A stretch of 64,000 nt of DNA. Origin: Alkalihalobacillus bogoriensis ATCC BAA-922 (lineage in GTDB: Bacteria > Bacillota > Bacilli > Bacillales > Bacillaceae_F). Position 1 is the stretch's first letter, and each line of letters opens with the position of its first letter. The notes beneath the pieces are model-generated. The model saw nothing but the letters and a program-made list of their open reading frames with translations. It did no database searches and had not been told where the DNA came from. The DNA lies in contig NZ_JHYI01000015.1 of NCBI RefSeq assembly GCF_000621445.1, positions 113,377-177,376 of the forward strand, given 5' to 3'. A program made the translations under genes and the position numbers. This document shows, one piece after another, positions 36,781 to 45,253 of the stretch.

Positions 36781-36807
36781 GTCACCCCTTCGGGGTGACT
36801 GACACCC
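36781..36807 (+). repeat. REP-like palindrome distant from the RAYT gene
   Basis: GTCACCCC-TTC-GGGGTGAC (36781-36799) forms a perfect 8-bp hairpin, and GGGTGACTGACACCC (36793-36807), the 15-mer found beside the RAYT gene 9 kb away, overlaps it. A shortened version of the second palindrome (GACATCGTCCAT) follows. It starts 7 nt after the autolysin stop codon. Confidence 0.75.
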
Positions 36808-36837
36808 TAAAAAGACATCGTCCATCTCAGAAGGACA

Positions 36838-36871
36838 AAATACCCTTTGCTCACTTGAGCAAAGGGTATTT
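36838..36871 (+). terminator. Intrinsic terminator of the autolysin gene
   Basis: AAATACCCTTTGCTCA (36838-36853) pairs perfectly with 36856-36871 over a 2-nt gap. The T-run is short (TTT), so termination may be partial. Confidence 0.65.
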
Positions 36872-36931
36872 CCTATGTATAAACAGAAAAATAGAGGAAA
36901 GACTACTGTAAAAACAGGAGGATTTCTACAA

Positions 36932-37045
36932 ATGGAAAACGAAGGTGTAAATTTTTTCAAAGGATTAGCATGGGGAACAGCAATAAGCATTCCGTTATGG
37001 ATATCCATTATCGGTTGGGCTCAGTTGTTTCTAAAGTTTTTGTAA
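36932..37045 (+). CDS. Small single-TM protein, 37 aa
   Basis: ATG 36932 follows ACAGGAGG (36914-36921). The product reads MENEGVNFFKGLAWGTAISI and continues as a second hydrophobic half (PLWISIIGWAQLFLKFL), making one membrane helix with an acidic N terminus. It resembles small Bacillus membrane peptides, but I cannot name it. It lies between the autolysin terminator and the terminator of the convergent LCP gene. Confidence 0.55.
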   Translation: MENEGVNFFKGLAWGTAISIPLWISIIGWAQLFLKFL

Positions 37046-37059
37046 ATCCAACGTAAAGC

Positions 37060-37094
37060 AAAAGAAAAAGCCGGATATGCAAGAAGCATACCCG
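37060..37094 (-). terminator. Intrinsic terminator of the LCP gene (minus strand)
   Basis: Read on the minus strand, CGGGTATGC and GCATATCCG form a 9-bp stem with one G-U pair, followed by a T-rich tract. It may also serve the 37-aa gene from the other side. Confidence 0.7.
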
Positions 37095-37109
37095 ACATTC
37101 GTTTCTCTA

Positions 37110-38036
37110 TTAATCTAGTTCCAAATGTTCACGTAAAAGTTGCGTCATATTGTTACGGTCTTCGTCTGAAATAACAACATAACTTAACCCATCAATTCGT
37201 TGACTTGGTCCAACTAAAGCAAGCTGTTCAACATTTCCACCAGCTTCTTTATAGTTGGATTGTATAGCCCACATTTCGCTTAATGTTAAGTCTGTACGGA
37301 CAGATTCGCCGACTGCATCTAAAATACTGCCTGCTTTTGTAATTGAAGACAGTTGAGCACCTTCTTTAATAACAGCCTCTACAATTTGACGTTGACGGTC
37401 GTTACGACCGAAGTCGCCGCGAGCATCTTGCTTTCTCATACGCGAGTACGCTAATGCTTCCTCACCATTTAAGAACAATGGCCCTTCTCCAAATTCATGT
37501 CCACCACTATTAAATGCAAATTCATTATTAACATTTACGCCACCTAAAGCATCAACAATGCCTTTGAAGCCTTCCATGTTAATACTGACATAGTGGTCAA
37601 TTGGGATATTTAAGAAATTTTCCACAGTATCCACTGTCATTTGGACACCACCATAAGCATAAGCATGGTTGATTTTTTCAATTGTTCCGCGACCGACAAT
37701 TTCAGTGCGAGTATCACGAGGAATACTGACCATTTTAATTGATTTATCATTAGGATTGACAGTCAATACAATAATCGTATCGGATCGACCTGCATGAGTT
37801 TCCCCGGTTGAATCAACTCCCGCAAGTAAAAACGACATCGGTTGCTTTCCTTCGACATCTACTTGGGCCCCGCGTTTCTCTGAAAATTCTCGATCAAGGG
37901 GTTCATGTATTTCTGAAGCCGTCGAATTCACACTCATATATAAATATAATCCATATCCAATAATAGAAAGAAAACCAACACCAAACACTATCGCAGCAAT
38001 GATTAAAGGCTTTTTCATCTTTTGTCTCACTTTCAT
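37110..38036 (-). CDS. LytR-CpsA-Psr (LCP) family wall-polymer ligase
   Basis: This is a 308-residue membrane-anchored protein on the minus strand, one N-terminal helix (about 9-32). LCP core: FLLAGVDSTGETHAGRSDTIIVLTVNPNDKSIKMVSIPRDTR (about 69-110), with the Arg-Asp pairs that hold the lipid phosphate, and then EEALAYSRMRKQDARGDFGRNDRQRQIV, the conserved catalytic Arg cluster. Such enzymes transfer teichoic acids or capsular polymers from lipid carrier to peptidoglycan. It faces away from the exopolysaccharide operon, which starts 168 nt beyond its start, so it may attach that product. The ribosome site is weak; the ATG at 38018 is an alternative start. Confidence 0.9.
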   Translation of the reverse strand: MKVRQKMKKPLIIAAIVFGVGFLSIIGYGLYLYMSVNSTASEIHEPLDREFSEKRGAQVDVEGKQPMSFLLAGVDSTGETHAGRSDTIIVLTVNPNDKSIKMVSIPRDTRTEIVGRGTIEKINHAYAYGGVQMTVDTVENFLNIPIDHYVSINMEGFKGIVDALGGVNVNNEFAFNSGGHEFGEGPLFLNGEEALAYSRMRKQDARGDFGRNDRQRQIVEAVIKEGAQLSSITKAGSILDAVGESVRTDLTLSEMWAIQSNYKEAGGNVEQLALVGPSQRIDGLSYVVISDEDRNNMTQLLREHLELD

Positions 38037-38132
38037 ATATATTTTAAACTCTAGTATAGAAATACTACTAAATTGTAAACTACTTTCCTATTATAATCAT
38101 CATGGTAGTTAAAGGCAATTGAAATTTTTTTC

Positions 38133-38160
38133 ATCACATCCTAACAATATGTGATATAAT
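38133..38160 (+). promoter_or_regulatory. Promoter and palindrome ahead of the exopolysaccharide operon
   Basis: TGATATAAT gives an extended -10 (TATAAT 38155-38160). ATCACAT (38133-38139) and ATGTGAT (38149-38155) form a 7-9-7 inverted repeat that spans the -35 to -10 region, as expected for a repressor operator. Confidence 0.5.
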
Positions 38161-38204
38161 TCTCTATGTTATTTACAGTTATTAGTAGGAGGGCATAAAA
38201 AAGA

Positions 38205-38903
38205 ATGGAAGAAACGATTAGTTTACAAGAGATATTTTCAACACTTCGAAGAAGAATAAAATTAATTATTCTACTTCCTATACTAGCAATTCTTGTAAGT
38301 GGATTAATTAGTTATTTTGTACTAACTCCCGTATACGAAAGTTCTACACAATTATTGGTAAACCAAACACAACAAGATCAGAATATTAATTCAACAGATA
38401 TAAGAGCCAATTTAGATTTAATTAATACGTATAATGTCATTATTAAAAGTCCAGTTATTTTAGAAAAAGTGATAGCCGAGGCGAACTTAACAGAAACAGT
38501 AGGACAAGCAAACAATAGAATTACTGTTGGAAGCGAAGGGAATTCACAGGTTGTTAGAATAACGGTGCAACATGAACAACCTGAAATAGCAGTGCAAATT
38601 GCGAATACAGTAGCAGATGTGTTTCAACGTGAAATTGTTACAATTATGAGTGTGGACAATGTCAATATTCTATCTCCAGCACAATTAAGTGCAAATCCAA
38701 GTCCGGTTGCCCCGAAGCCAACGTTAAATATGGCGATTGCGTTTGTGGTTGGTTTGATGATCGCAGTAGGAATTGCTTTTTTACTTGAGTATTTAGATAC
38801 GACGGTGAAAGATGAACAAGATATCGAAAAATTGTTGGAACTTCCAATCTTAGGAGTCGTTCCAAACATGGATAATGACAAGAAGAATAGAAGAGGCGCT
38901 TAA
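38205..38903 (+). CDS. ywqC: Wzz/YwqC-type chain-length regulator and kinase activator
   Basis: The product is 232 residues, ATG 38205 behind AGGAGGG. It has two membrane helices, about 19-38 and 174-194, bracketing an extracellular coiled domain. Marks: EIFSTLRRRIKLIILLPILA at the N terminus and the Pro-rich PNPSPVAPKPTLNMAIAFVVGLMIAVGIAFLLEYLDTTVKDEQDIEKLL near the end, typical of the Wzz/TkmA fold. The cytoplasmic C terminus would activate the following kinase. Confidence 0.9.
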   Translation: MEETISLQEIFSTLRRRIKLIILLPILAILVSGLISYFVLTPVYESSTQLLVNQTQQDQNINSTDIRANLDLINTYNVIIKSPVILEKVIAEANLTETVGQANNRITVGSEGNSQVVRITVQHEQPEIAVQIANTVADVFQREIVTIMSVDNVNILSPAQLSANPSPVAPKPTLNMAIAFVVGLMIAVGIAFLLEYLDTTVKDEQDIEKLLELPILGVVPNMDNDKKNRRGA

Positions 38904-38919
38904 TAAAGGAGTGTACTAG

Positions 38920-39612
38920 GTGGCTAGAAATAATGTGAAACCAAATACGAAGCAAAGAGACTTAATTACAAACACAAAAAAGAATTCACCGATTTCAGAA
39001 CAGTACCGTATTATTCGTACAAATATTCAATTTGCTTCTGTTGATAAAGAAATTAAAACAATTATTGTAACATCAGCTGGTCCAGGAGAAGGTAAATCGA
39101 CAACTTCTGCTAACTTAGCCGTTGTTATGGCTCAAACTGGAAAAAAAGTGCTATATATTGATAGTGACTTACGAAAGCCAACAGGTCACTATACATTTGA
39201 AGTATTAAATACTCGAGGATTAACAAGTTTATTAACAAAACAAGAAGAAATAGTCGACACAATTCAACAATCAAAAATTGAAAATCTCTTTATATTACCG
39301 AGTGGGCCGATTCCGCCTAATCCAGCTGAGTTATTAAACTCAAAAGCGATGGTTGAGTTGTTAGAACATTTAAAGACAGAATTCGACACAATTATTATTG
39401 ATACTCCCCCCGTTGTTGCAGTAACGGATGCGCAAATTTTAAGTAGTAAATGTGACGGGACCGTTTTTGTTGTTTCCTGTGGCAAGACAAATCGCGAACA
39501 TGCAGTGAAAGCAAAAGAGCTGTTAACAAAGTCAAACGCCAATATTTTAGGTATTGTTGTTAATAACAAAAAAGATGCAGGAAACAGCTATTATTATTAC
39601 TATGGTGAATAA
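38920..39612 (+). CDS. ywqD: Bacterial tyrosine kinase (CpsD/YwqD type)
   Basis: The product is 230 residues, GTG 38920 behind AAAGGAGTG. Walker A SAGPGEGKSTTSANLAVVMA, Walker A' VLYIDSDLRKP and Walker B TIIIDTPP mark the BY-kinase. The C terminus NSYYYYYGE is the autophosphorylated tyrosine cluster. It works with the YwqC-type protein in the membrane and sets polysaccharide chain length. The N terminus also carries the usual linker (PISEQYRIIRTNIQF). Confidence 0.93.
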   Translation: MARNNVKPNTKQRDLITNTKKNSPISEQYRIIRTNIQFASVDKEIKTIIVTSAGPGEGKSTTSANLAVVMAQTGKKVLYIDSDLRKPTGHYTFEVLNTRGLTSLLTKQEEIVDTIQQSKIENLFILPSGPIPPNPAELLNSKAMVELLEHLKTEFDTIIIDTPPVVAVTDAQILSSKCDGTVFVVSCGKTNREHAVKAKELLTKSNANILGIVVNNKKDAGNSYYYYYGE

Positions 39613-39709
39613 TGACGAATTATGTAGAAGGATTTATCTATTAAAATAACAAAAATTAAGGTAAAATGTAAAAGGTTGTTGATTTACTAGGTAAAAAGGA
39701 GGGGATTTT

Positions 39710-40477
39710 GTGATCGATATTCATTGTCATATTTTGCCGGGACTTGATGACGGACCAAAAACAGTAGACGAGAGCATCATGATGGCTAAACAAGCAGTAG
39801 AAGAAGGTATTACGACAATAATTGCCACACCGCATCATCACCACCCTTCTTTCGACAATCCTGGACAAACAGTTTTGAGTGCTGTTGAAGCGTTAAATGA
39901 TAGATTAATAGAAGATGGAATCAATTTAAAAGTATTGCCAGGACAAGAAGTTAGAATTACAGGTGGAATAATAGAAGACATAGATAGTAGTGATATTATT
40001 ACGTTAGCAAATCATGGAACTTACCTTTTTGTTGAATTCCCTTCTAATCATGTTCCAAGATTTGCAGCATCACTTTTCTATCAATTGCAAGTGAAAGGGA
40101 TTATTCCAATTATTGTCCATCCTGAACGTAATAAAGAATTAATGGAAAAACCTGAGGTTTTGTATGAATTCGTGAAAAATGGAGCATTAACTCAAGTAAC
40201 GTCTTCAAGCATTACAGGACATTTCGGTAAAAAGATTAAGCAATACAGTGAGCAAATCATTGAAGCGAATTTAACACATTTTGTAGCATCGGATGCACAT
40301 AACATTGATGCGCGTACTTTCAGATTAGCGTCTGCATATTTACAAGTTGAAACAAAGTTTGGAACGGGAACCGTTTATCAGTTCCAAGAAAACGCAGCAC
40401 TTTTAGCAGAAAACAAACATGTAGCAGTAGAACAACCAGAAATGATTAAAAGGCGAAAAATTCTTGGAATTTTCTAA
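39710..40477 (+). CDS. ywqE: PHP-type tyrosine phosphatase (YwqE/CpsB)
   Basis: This 255-residue manganese-dependent phosphatase starts at GTG 39710 behind AAGGAGGGG. Metal ligands of the PHP domain are visible: MIDIHCHILPGLDDG at the N terminus, TPHHHHPSF (about 42-48), HPERNKEL near 140 and SDAHN near 195. It dephosphorylates the tyrosine cluster of the preceding kinase. The order modulator-kinase-phosphatase is that of ywqCDE. Confidence 0.93.
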   Translation: MIDIHCHILPGLDDGPKTVDESIMMAKQAVEEGITTIIATPHHHHPSFDNPGQTVLSAVEALNDRLIEDGINLKVLPGQEVRITGGIIEDIDSSDIITLANHGTYLFVEFPSNHVPRFAASLFYQLQVKGIIPIIVHPERNKELMEKPEVLYEFVKNGALTQVTSSSITGHFGKKIKQYSEQIIEANLTHFVASDAHNIDARTFRLASAYLQVETKFGTGTVYQFQENAALLAENKHVAVEQPEMIKRRKILGIF

Positions 40478-40494
40478 TTTATTCGTAGATTAGA

Positions 40495-40615
40495 AGTGTT
40501 GGTGATGTCTCCTAGCCGTTATCAATGGAGGCACTCGACCATACTGTGGGTAAAACACCTTAGGCGCTTGTCGCCAATGGTATGGTGTGAGGTGAGGTTA
40601 AATGCCTCGATTACT
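40495..40615 (+). ncRNA. EAR-type antitermination RNA (candidate)
   Basis: This roughly 120-nt segment, between ywqE and the epsC-like gene, holds nested complementary stretches: GGCG-CTTGT-CGCC (40563-40575), ACCATAC with GTATGGT (40538-40544 and 40580-40586), TCTCC with GGAGG, and GAGGCA with TGCCTC. A terminator lies 45 nt downstream. The EAR element of B. subtilis occupies the equivalent site before epsC and lets polymerase pass terminators in the eps operon. Seen: structure and position. Inferred: EAR identity. Confidence 0.6.
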
Positions 40616-40657
40616 TAAATTTTCGATTGTGAAACGCTTTCATAGAAGTTTTAAATT

Positions 40658-40712
40658 AAAGCCTTAAAATAAGCTATTTTTTACTAAATGGTTTATTTTA
40701 AGGCTTTACATT
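40658..40712 (+). terminator. Terminator or attenuator between EAR candidate and epsC
   Basis: AAAGCCTTAAAATAAGC (40658-40674) pairs with its complement at 40691-40707 (one G-U). The hairpin would stop the operon in its middle unless read through, which would explain an antitermination RNA directly upstream. Confidence 0.7.
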
Positions 40713-40742
40713 TTATGTAAAGGATTGGGAGGAGGAAAAAGA

Positions 40743-42563
40743 TTGTCTTATAAACGTAGGTTAGCGAGTTTGATATTTATTGATTCTTTTATTGTTCTCA
40801 TTTGTATTTTTATTAGTAATGTGATTCTTGTCCCAACAAGTAACTTACTTTCATCTGTTCTTATTGTTAGTGCTGTTACATTATTAGTCGGACACCACCT
40901 GTTTGCTCATTTGTATAAGTTGTATAAAAAAGCGTGGCAATATGCGAGTGTTTTCGAATTAATTGCAATTGTGAAAGCTGTATCATTGTCGATATTATTA
41001 ACAGCAGTGGTGCAACTTTTCTTCTTCCAAGAAGTATTCTTTCGCACATTAGCAATCACGTGGATGATGCATATTTTGCTTATCGGTGGAGCACGGTTTT
41101 CATGGCGAATGTTGCGAGATTCGTATATAAAACCGAATAAAGATAAAAAGGCGACCCTCATTATTGGAGCTGGTGCAGCTGGAACTATGGTAGTTCGACA
41201 ACTACAACATAGTGAAGAAGTTGATTTAAATCCAATAGCATATATCGATGATGATGTGTCCAAACAAAATCTAGAAATATTAGGAATCCCAGTTGTTGGT
41301 GGAATTGAAAACATTGAACAAGTTGTAAAAGAAAACGAGATTAAAAACATCATTATTGCTATTCCTTCCCTGAAACGTGAAGAGTTAAACAACATCTTTA
41401 ATGAATGTTCAAAAACAACTGCAAAAACACAAATCATGCCAAGAATCGAAGATATTATGACAGGGAAAGTATCCGTTGAGCAATTCCGAGAAGTTCAAGT
41501 AGAGGACTTACTAGGAAGAGACCCGGTTGAATTAGATATTGATGGAATCGAAACGTATATTAAAAATCAAACAATCTTAGTTACAGGTGCTGGTGGGTCG
41601 ATTGGATCAGAAATTTGTCGGCAAATTGCAAAATTTAAACCAGAGCAATTAATTATGTTAGGTCATGGAGAAAATAGCATTTATTCAATTGAAATGGAAC
41701 TAAGACGAACTGTTCCTGAGTTAAACATTGATACGGAAATTGCAGATATCCAAGACCGAGAAAAAATCTTTACAATTATGAATAGAAGAAAACCGCATGT
41801 TGTCTTCCATGCGGCAGCACATAAACATGTACCGTTAATGGAACGTAATCCAGAAGAAGCAGTGAAGAACAATGTCATCGGAACGAAAAATGTAGCAGAA
41901 GCAGCAAGTGATGCGAAAGTTAATACATTTGTGATGATTTCAACGGACAAAGCAGTAAATCCAACAAGTGTGATGGGATCAACAAAACGAATTGCCGAAA
42001 TGATCGTCCAGCATATGGATTTAATTAGTCAAACGCGGTTTGTCGCTGTTCGGTTTGGTAATGTATTAGGAAGTCGAGGCAGTGTCATCCCCCTTTTCAA
42101 AGAACAAATTAAAGCTGGTGGTCCTGTAACGGTCACTCATCCAGACATGGTTCGTTACTTTATGACAATTCCTGAGGCATCAAGACTTGTGCTACAAGCT
42201 GGAGCATTAGCCCGTGGTGGAGAAGTATTTGTATTAGATATGGGTGAACCAGTAAAGATTGTTGATTTGGCAAAAAACCTTATCAAGCTATCAGGATACT
42301 CTATAGATGAAATTGGGATCGAGTTTACGGGAATGAGACCTGGGGAGAAAATGTTTGAAGAACTGCTTGGTAAGGATGAAGTTCATGATAAGCAAGTATT
42401 TCCGAAAATTTATATTGGGAAAACGCCGCCGGTTAATATTAATGTAACAAGCGAATTAATATCAGACTTTGTTAGGATGGATAAGGATTCGTTGAGACAG
42501 GAACTATTGGATATTGCGAATTTCAAGAAAAATAGCTTAAGGGTACTGAATGTAGTGAAGTGA
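40743..42563 (+). CDS. epsC: UDP-sugar 4,6-dehydratase, EpsC/CapD type
   Basis: This is a 606-residue membrane-bound enzyme. TTG 40743 is chosen because GGGAGGAGG (40727-40735) precedes it. The track-length start at 40725 would contain that site. Four N-terminal helices (about 7-110) are followed by a first Rossmann region (TLIIGAGAAGTMVV at about 138-151) and a second SDR domain (TILVTGAGGSIGSEICRQ near 285). Catalytic residues of the dehydratase family appear in STDKAVNPTSVMGSTKRIAE, with a shortened YxxxK region (MGSTK). It makes a 4-keto-6-deoxy amino sugar such as UDP-QuiNAc or bacillosamine precursor, usually the initiating sugar of the repeat unit. Confidence 0.93.
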   Translation: MSYKRRLASLIFIDSFIVLICIFISNVILVPTSNLLSSVLIVSAVTLLVGHHLFAHLYKLYKKAWQYASVFELIAIVKAVSLSILLTAVVQLFFFQEVFFRTLAITWMMHILLIGGARFSWRMLRDSYIKPNKDKKATLIIGAGAAGTMVVRQLQHSEEVDLNPIAYIDDDVSKQNLEILGIPVVGGIENIEQVVKENEIKNIIIAIPSLKREELNNIFNECSKTTAKTQIMPRIEDIMTGKVSVEQFREVQVEDLLGRDPVELDIDGIETYIKNQTILVTGAGGSIGSEICRQIAKFKPEQLIMLGHGENSIYSIEMELRRTVPELNIDTEIADIQDREKIFTIMNRRKPHVVFHAAAHKHVPLMERNPEEAVKNNVIGTKNVAEAASDAKVNTFVMISTDKAVNPTSVMGSTKRIAEMIVQHMDLISQTRFVAVRFGNVLGSRGSVIPLFKEQIKAGGPVTVTHPDMVRYFMTIPEASRLVLQAGALARGGEVFVLDMGEPVKIVDLAKNLIKLSGYSIDEIGIEFTGMRPGEKMFEELLGKDEVHDKQVFPKIYIGKTPPVNINVTSELISDFVRMDKDSLRQELLDIANFKKNSLRVLNVVK

Positions 42564-43559
42564 AATTGTGGTACAGATAGTTTTATAATAGGGAGCTATT
42601 TGTACCTAGTTTCTAAAATGTAATTTGGTATGTGTATTTACAAAAAAAAAACGTGAATATATTATCAATAGTAATGGTTTCACGTTAAGAGAAATTCTAA
42701 CAGTTATTATAATTATTTCTATTCTAATAGGGGAGCTACCCAGAAGATAGTGAGAGTATTCCAAGATGTTAAAGAAGAGTCTTGTACACTTCAAATGACA
42801 CTTGTACAGAAAAAATTATATAGATTTTCTTATGTTGAACCAAGTTGAACATAATGACAAATTTTTTGCACAGTATTTACAGGATAACTTTGGAGAGGCT
42901 TGCGGTGTTACGTGTGAGGAAAACTACTTGGAAGGGAAAGTCATATGTAAAGAAGGTTCAAAAAAAGACGATAATGCGAATGAGATTCCTTTTTTTAATT
43001 GTTAAGAACTGATATGTAGTTATTGTATATTCATATATTCTCCTAAAAATTCACAATACTTTTTTGTTAAATACATGCATAAATTGATAGTATTAAAAGG
43101 AAGTAAATGATATTAGACTAAGGAAAAGTATAAATAGGTCATTCATTCTTAAGTCAAAAGGGATTAATTTTTTGTATATAAGCTGAGTTGGCTAAAATTA
43201 ATGGTTTTGATTTTATAAAATGGTGATTTTTATTTTTAACTAATGAAAAAAATCGGAGAACAGATTAAATGGAGAATGGGTACTGACTATCGTAATCAGA
43301 TAAGGTGCTGGAAGCCCTCTGAGATATGTTTCGAGTGTTTTTAGTAATTTTTAAAGTTTGATTGAAGGGTAGTTTAATAGGAAGAATACGGTTAGATTAG
43401 TGTGGAAATAAAAAGTCATCGTGATTGAATGTTGTTGATTGAATAGATATTACGAGGTAGCTATGCCAACAGGATAAGATTTAGTAGGTTAGTAGTTGAT
43501 TGGAATGGATTCCAGTTAAGTACTAATAAACTAAAAAACTTTCAAGGAGTGTAACGGAG
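42564..43559. other. Gene-poor AT-rich gap inside the exopolysaccharide cluster
   Basis: Nearly 1 kb without a well-supported gene. It holds a 36-nt hairpin (GGTACAGATAG/CTATTTGTACC, 42570-42606), and a stem AACGTGAA/TTCACGTT (42650-42686) preceded by a run of A, which is a terminator for the minus strand although no minus gene is left. From 43006 to 43559 I see nothing. The gap marks the change to a more AT-rich, probably transferred segment. Confidence 0.5.
42832..43005 (+). CDS. Doubtful 57-aa open frame
   Basis: ATG 42832 opens a frame (MLNQVEHNDKFFAQYLQDNF ... ENYLEGKVICKEGSKKDDNA) ending at 43005. No ribosome site is visible and the protein is not recognised. It contains three cysteines. 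It could be a remnant of a gene lost when the polysaccharide cluster was exchanged. Listed for completeness. Confidence 0.2.
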   Translation: MLNQVEHNDKFFAQYLQDNFGEACGVTCEENYLEGKVICKEGSKKDDNANEIPFFNC

Positions 43560-44177
<618 letters not shown>

Positions 44178-44192
44178 TAAGGGGATTTCAAA

Positions 44193-45131
44193 ATGAACAA
44201 TACAACTACAAATCTTACTGAGGAAGGTATGTCAACATATAAATCCCCTAAGGTATCAATTATAGTAGCAACATATAGACGAAAAGAAGCATTGGAAAAG
44301 GCTTTACAATCTTTAATTGTACAGACTTACTCTAATTATGAAATTATTTTAGTTGATGACAATGCTGATGCTGAATGGAATACTGAAGTTGAAAAGATTG
44401 TTAACAACATGAAGGACTCAGATAATGTTGAAATTATTTATGTGCAAAACATGAATAATAAAGGCTCTGCAGAAACTAGAAATATTGGAATTAAGCTAGC
44501 TACGGGTGAGTATGTAACTTTTTTAGATGATGATGATATTTATCTACCCGACAAAGTTAAGAAACAAGTTGAGTTTATGATTAATGAAGGTTTAGATTTT
44601 TCAATTACAGACTTATGGCTCTATGATGAAAAAGATAAGTTAATTGAAAAACGTATTAGAGGCTATATTAAAGATTTTTCATCAGAAAGTTTGATAAGAT
44701 ATCATCTAATGTTTCATATGACAGGAACAGATGTCATGATGTTTAAAAAGAAGTATCTAATAGATATTGGGCTTTTTTCCCCAATTAATGTTGGAGATGA
44801 GTTTTATTTAATGCAGAAGGCAATAGAAGGTAAAGGTGTTTTTGGTTATTTGCCTAGATGCGATGTTAAAGCATATGTACACAGTGAAACGGACGGATTA
44901 TCTAGTGGAGATGGAAAAATAAAAGGCGAGAATGAACTATACGAATATAAAAAGAAATACTTTGATAAATTACCACAAAAAGACCAAAGATATGTAAAAA
45001 TGCGACACTATGCCGTTATAGCTTATGCAGAGTTTCGGAAGAAAAGGTACTTTTCTATGATTAAAAACTTATGTCTATCTTTGATGTTTTCGCCTATTCA
45101 TTTTATAAATCTATTTATTAATAGAAAGTAG
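44193..45131 (+). CDS. Glycosyltransferase family 2
   Basis: The product is 312 residues. GT-A fold motifs are clear: SIIVATYRRKEALEKALQSLIVQTYSNYEIILVDDNAD at the N terminus, then GSAETRNIGIKLATGEYVTFLDDDDIY (about 90-115), with the metal-binding DDD. No membrane helix. It should add one sugar to the lipid-linked repeat unit, but donor and acceptor are unknown. The given start is ATG 44193; an ATG at 44229 with GAGGAAGG is a possible alternative. Confidence 0.88.
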   Translation: MNNTTTNLTEEGMSTYKSPKVSIIVATYRRKEALEKALQSLIVQTYSNYEIILVDDNADAEWNTEVEKIVNNMKDSDNVEIIYVQNMNNKGSAETRNIGIKLATGEYVTFLDDDDIYLPDKVKKQVEFMINEGLDFSITDLWLYDEKDKLIEKRIRGYIKDFSSESLIRYHLMFHMTGTDVMMFKKKYLIDIGLFSPINVGDEFYLMQKAIEGKGVFGYLPRCDVKAYVHSETDGLSSGDGKIKGENELYEYKKKYFDKLPQKDQRYVKMRHYAVIAYAEFRKKRYFSMIKNLCLSLMFSPIHFINLFINRK

Positions 45132-45253
45132 CGAATATAAGTCTATAAAGTAGGAACGCATTCTTTTATATTCTGGAATCTATTGGTGCATAAAGGCAGG
45201 AACCAGCTTTATAATATGAAAATATATAAATTGATTGTCAAGAGGAGAACGTT

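Noticed and set aside
40907..41437. 176-codon minus-strand frame under epsC
   Set aside because: Shadow of a long well-supported gene; no ribosome site.
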